Of a stretch of DNA of 59,399 nucleotides, positions 57,344-59,399 are shown piece by piece. Positions within the stretch are counted from its first letter, which is position 1; every line of letters starts with the position of its first letter. The position numbers were made by a program, and so were the translations under genes. The notes under the pieces were generated by a model that saw only the letters and a program-made list of their open reading frames with translations, was not told the DNA's origin and made no database searches. Source of the stretch: an uncultured Prevotellaceae bacterium (GTDB lineage Bacteria > Bacteroidota > Bacteroidia > Bacteroidales > Bacteroidaceae); the NCBI GenBank assembly GCA_945831805.1, contig CAMADY010000003.1:1-59399 (forward strand), in the 5' to 3' direction.

Positions 57344-59227
57344 TTACTTCGCAGTCTTGTTCTGTCTTGCTGCAAGGTCGTCGTAAAGCTTCTGGACATA
57401 CGCCTTCGCCTTCAGTGTCTGCATGGCGTTGTCAGTGCCTTCGGAGTGTATCAGTTTGTTTGAAGTATTGTCGTAAACAATGATTCCGCTGTCGTCAACG
57501 GCACCGATGGCATCGGGTATGCTGAAGAAAGCGAAGTGAGGAATGGAGTCGTCAAACAGGTCTCTTGAATAGATGAAGTCGCTATGATCTAATCCTAGCA
57601 TGCCAAGTACGGTGGCGCTGATATCTACCTGTGAGCCCAGTGTGTCTATCCTCCGTGGTTCTTTTATCACGCCGCCCGTCAATATCAGCGGTATCTCGTA
57701 GCGCCATGGCTTGTAGTTGTCTATTTCAGGCGGATAGACTCCGAAGTGGTCGGGTACTAATACCACGAGCGTGTTCTCCCATACAGGCAGTTTCTTCAGT
57801 CCGTCAATGAACATTCCGAGGCTGTTGTCTGCATACGCAAAGGCATTAAGCTCGGGAATCATGCCGGATTTGTATGGGGCATCGTATGGCTCATGGCTGC
57901 TGCCTGTCATGATAGCCTTGAAGAACGCCTTGCCCTTTGGCGCTTTCTTTATATCGTCGAGTACGTTTTCAAGTAGGAAATGGTCTGGCACACCCCATTT
58001 GCAGATGCGTTTCTCTGCCGGAAAATCGTTCTCTGCGGTGATGGCGTTGAAGCCTGTGCCTACGATGTACGACTTCATGTTGCTGTAGTTCGTGTCGCCG
58101 CCGTAGTAGAAATGCGTGTCGTAGCCATTGCCTGCCAGTGTCTTTGCAAGCGAAGGCAGTGAGGTACTGATGCGTGGCATGTCCATAACACTCATTGTTG
58201 GCTGTGCAGGAAGACCGCTGAGAACCGATACTAGTCCTCTGTCTGTGCGGAAACTGCTCGCGTATATGTTTGTGAAGAACACGCCTTCTTCTGACAACTT
58301 GTCGAGATTCGGCGTTACGCCCTTTACGTGTCCCGACTCCGTCATGATATATTTCGAGAAACTCTCCAGGCAAACGATGACGACGTTGTAGCTATGCTTC
58401 TCGGCATTCGCACGTAGTTGTGTGTGTGTCAGCGAAGAAAAGATCTTTGTTGCTTCACCGTCATCCATGAATCGGTACTTCGTGGCGATGTTCTCCTGAT
58501 GGTTTACAGCCTCGAAGAAAGAGAATACAGGGTTGACAGCAGCATGGTTCAGGCGTATGTTCTCGGAGAAATACACCGTGCCGGTATGGTTGGTGCCTGT
58601 GCTGAGACCTCCGCGGATAGGTATTATGAGAGAAGCACCGAGCACTATGAGCAGCATGCTGTAGCCCAGCGATCGCAATGCTTTATGCCAGCTCATTCTT
58701 GTCGCAGGCATGGCGGAGTCCTTTACCGTCCCTTTTCTGCCGTAGATGATGCGGCTGTATGTCTTTGCGAATGCTGCATAGATGGCGATAGAGATGAGGA
58801 TAATGCCGGCAGGTGCTACTATCCATTGCCACCACAATAGGCTTGCGAACGCATCCGACGGCGATGTCTTCAGATACAGCAGCGGTGTGTTGTCAAGCGG
58901 AAATCCCCAATAGCCGTATAGTCCGATGTTGCTGACGTACGCCACAGCCGTTATGAATCCCACGATGGCGAAGTACGTGTTCCCGATATATTGCAGAACC
59001 TTGCCCTCATACCACAGACTTACTATAAGCAGCAACGTCGGAATTATGGTAAGGTAGCCGGCTATTGCAGAGTCAAGGATTGCTCCGTTCCACAAAACGG
59101 CAATATAATCACTGATGTCTGCTTCGCCCATCAGTGAACTGTAGCACGTTAGAAAGAGTATCTTGCTAAGCATGCCGCATACAGTCCATAGTGCGAAGGT
59201 GAGTACAAAAACTTTTATTTGTTTCAT
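57344..59227 (-). CDS. LTA-synthase-family sulfatase/phosphotransferase (second copy)
   Basis: A 627-residue protein with about five N-terminal membrane helices (VFVLTFALWTVCGMLSKILFL, SAIAGYLTIIPTLLLIVSLW, FAIVGFITAVAYVSNIGLYGY) and an extracytoplasmic sulfatase domain: NVVIVCLESFSKYIMTESGH, SSFRTDRGLVSVLSGLPAQP with the Thr nucleophile position, YYGGDTNYSNMKSYI, SSHEPYDAPY, and TLVVLVPDHFGVYPPEI. It is closer to classic LTA synthases than the copy at 48309 and probably modifies another substrate. No promoter motif is seen upstream on this strand. Confidence 0.88.
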   Translation of the reverse strand: MKQIKVFVLTFALWTVCGMLSKILFLTCYSSLMGEADISDYIAVLWNGAILDSAIAGYLTIIPTLLLIVSLWYEGKVLQYIGNTYFAIVGFITAVAYVSNIGLYGYWGFPLDNTPLLYLKTSPSDAFASLLWWQWIVAPAGIILISIAIYAAFAKTYSRIIYGRKGTVKDSAMPATRMSWHKALRSLGYSMLLIVLGASLIIPIRGGLSTGTNHTGTVYFSENIRLNHAAVNPVFSFFEAVNHQENIATKYRFMDDGEATKIFSSLTHTQLRANAEKHSYNVVIVCLESFSKYIMTESGHVKGVTPNLDKLSEEGVFFTNIYASSFRTDRGLVSVLSGLPAQPTMSVMDMPRISTSLPSLAKTLAGNGYDTHFYYGGDTNYSNMKSYIVGTGFNAITAENDFPAEKRICKWGVPDHFLLENVLDDIKKAPKGKAFFKAIMTGSSHEPYDAPYKSGMIPELNAFAYADNSLGMFIDGLKKLPVWENTLVVLVPDHFGVYPPEIDNYKPWRYEIPLILTGGVIKEPRRIDTLGSQVDISATVLGMLGLDHSDFIYSRDLFDDSIPHFAFFSIPDAIGAVDDSGIIVYDNTSNKLIHSEGTDNAMQTLKAKAYVQKLYDDLAARQNKTAK

Positions 59228-59346
59228 ATAAATAAATGAACGTAAATGGTGTTATATTATTGTTGTTGGGTATCAGAAATGTAAAAAACAACTGTTAACG
59301 TTTCTTAAAAGTAAAACGCGTGTACGTTAGAACAAAAAAAATGTAG

Positions 59347-59354
59347 TACCTTTG
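59347..59354 (+). promoter_or_regulatory. -7 element of a promoter leading out of the window
   Basis: TACCTTTG matches TAnnTTTG, 46 bases before the end of the window. The upstream TTTG box is not clear (TTAG at 59327-59330 is 16 bases away). The gene it would serve lies outside. Confidence 0.5.
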
Positions 59355-59399
59355 CACATTATGTGGGAAGACGAAAACAAACATAAGACGATACAGAAG

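Overview
The window looks like a chromosomal segment of a Bacteroidales bacterium, most likely from the Prevotella group. Four things point there. (1) Intergenic regions carry Bacteroidetes-type sigma promoters: a -7 element TAnnTTTG with a TTTG box about 19-20 bases upstream, found in both orientations, including divergent pairs. (2) Start codons lack strong Shine-Dalgarno sequences. (3) The gene content is typical: a carboxypeptidase-regulatory-like/OMP_b-brl_3 outer-membrane protein, a SprE/PorW-like type IX secretion lipoprotein, meso-diaminopimelate dehydrogenase, carboxynorspermidine dehydrogenase, long NusB, Ctc-type L25, DUF5606, and a flotillin-NfeD-PFL-ACT group. (4) Stand-alone AAA ATPase/PD-(D/E)XK genes are present. 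I see no rRNA, tRNA, CRISPR array, insertion sequence or prophage.

Layout. 1-1061: the end of one outer-membrane barrel gene, then a related complete one closed by a strong terminator. 1116-13447 (minus strand): large outer-membrane protein, exported DUF4350-like protein, YeiH-type transporter, thioredoxin, SprE-like lipoprotein, aroA, GtrA-like protein and a GT4 glycosyltransferase. 13569-14387: pyridoxal/pyridoxamine kinase. 14528-19752: an accessory island of three different P-loop ATPase genes, two with C-terminal PD-(D/E)XK-like motifs, each with its own promoter and separated by long AT-rich, repeat-rich gaps. 20347-23551: RluA-type pseudouridine synthase with repeat-derived inserts, then pyruvate kinase. 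23558-43117 (minus strand): transporters, pepT, recA, carboxynorspermidine dehydrogenase, ddh, flotillin/NfeD, PFL/ACT, queF, coaE, YbbR, yajC and nusB. 43395-46921: rplY, pth, an S4-domain protein, a Nudix hydrolase and surE. 46996-59227: lpxB followed by a surface-glycan cluster with two LTA-synthase-like sulfatases, a polysaccharide deacetylase, several glycosyltransferases, a frameshifted GT87 gene and an internally deleted acyltransferase.

The clearest unexplained signal is not a gene. Many same-strand gene junctions contain a short array of a 6-8 base unit, most often exactly 7, whose sequence is private to that junction and often alternates between two near-identical variants (for example GAATTAT/GCATTAT, TTGAAAA/TGGAAAA, GGTGATA/GGTGATG, GGTTGTAC/GGTTTTGC). 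Several arrays start inside or just after the stop codon of the upstream gene. Similar repetitive DNA also occurs in frame inside rluA (twice), a DMT transporter and lpxB (twice). A second class has an exact 22-base period with a GCATAGCT core and occurs at two separate loci (20096-20205 and 44777-44974).

Protein assignments rest on motifs and remembered family resemblance; no database search was run. Regulatory calls are pattern matches only.
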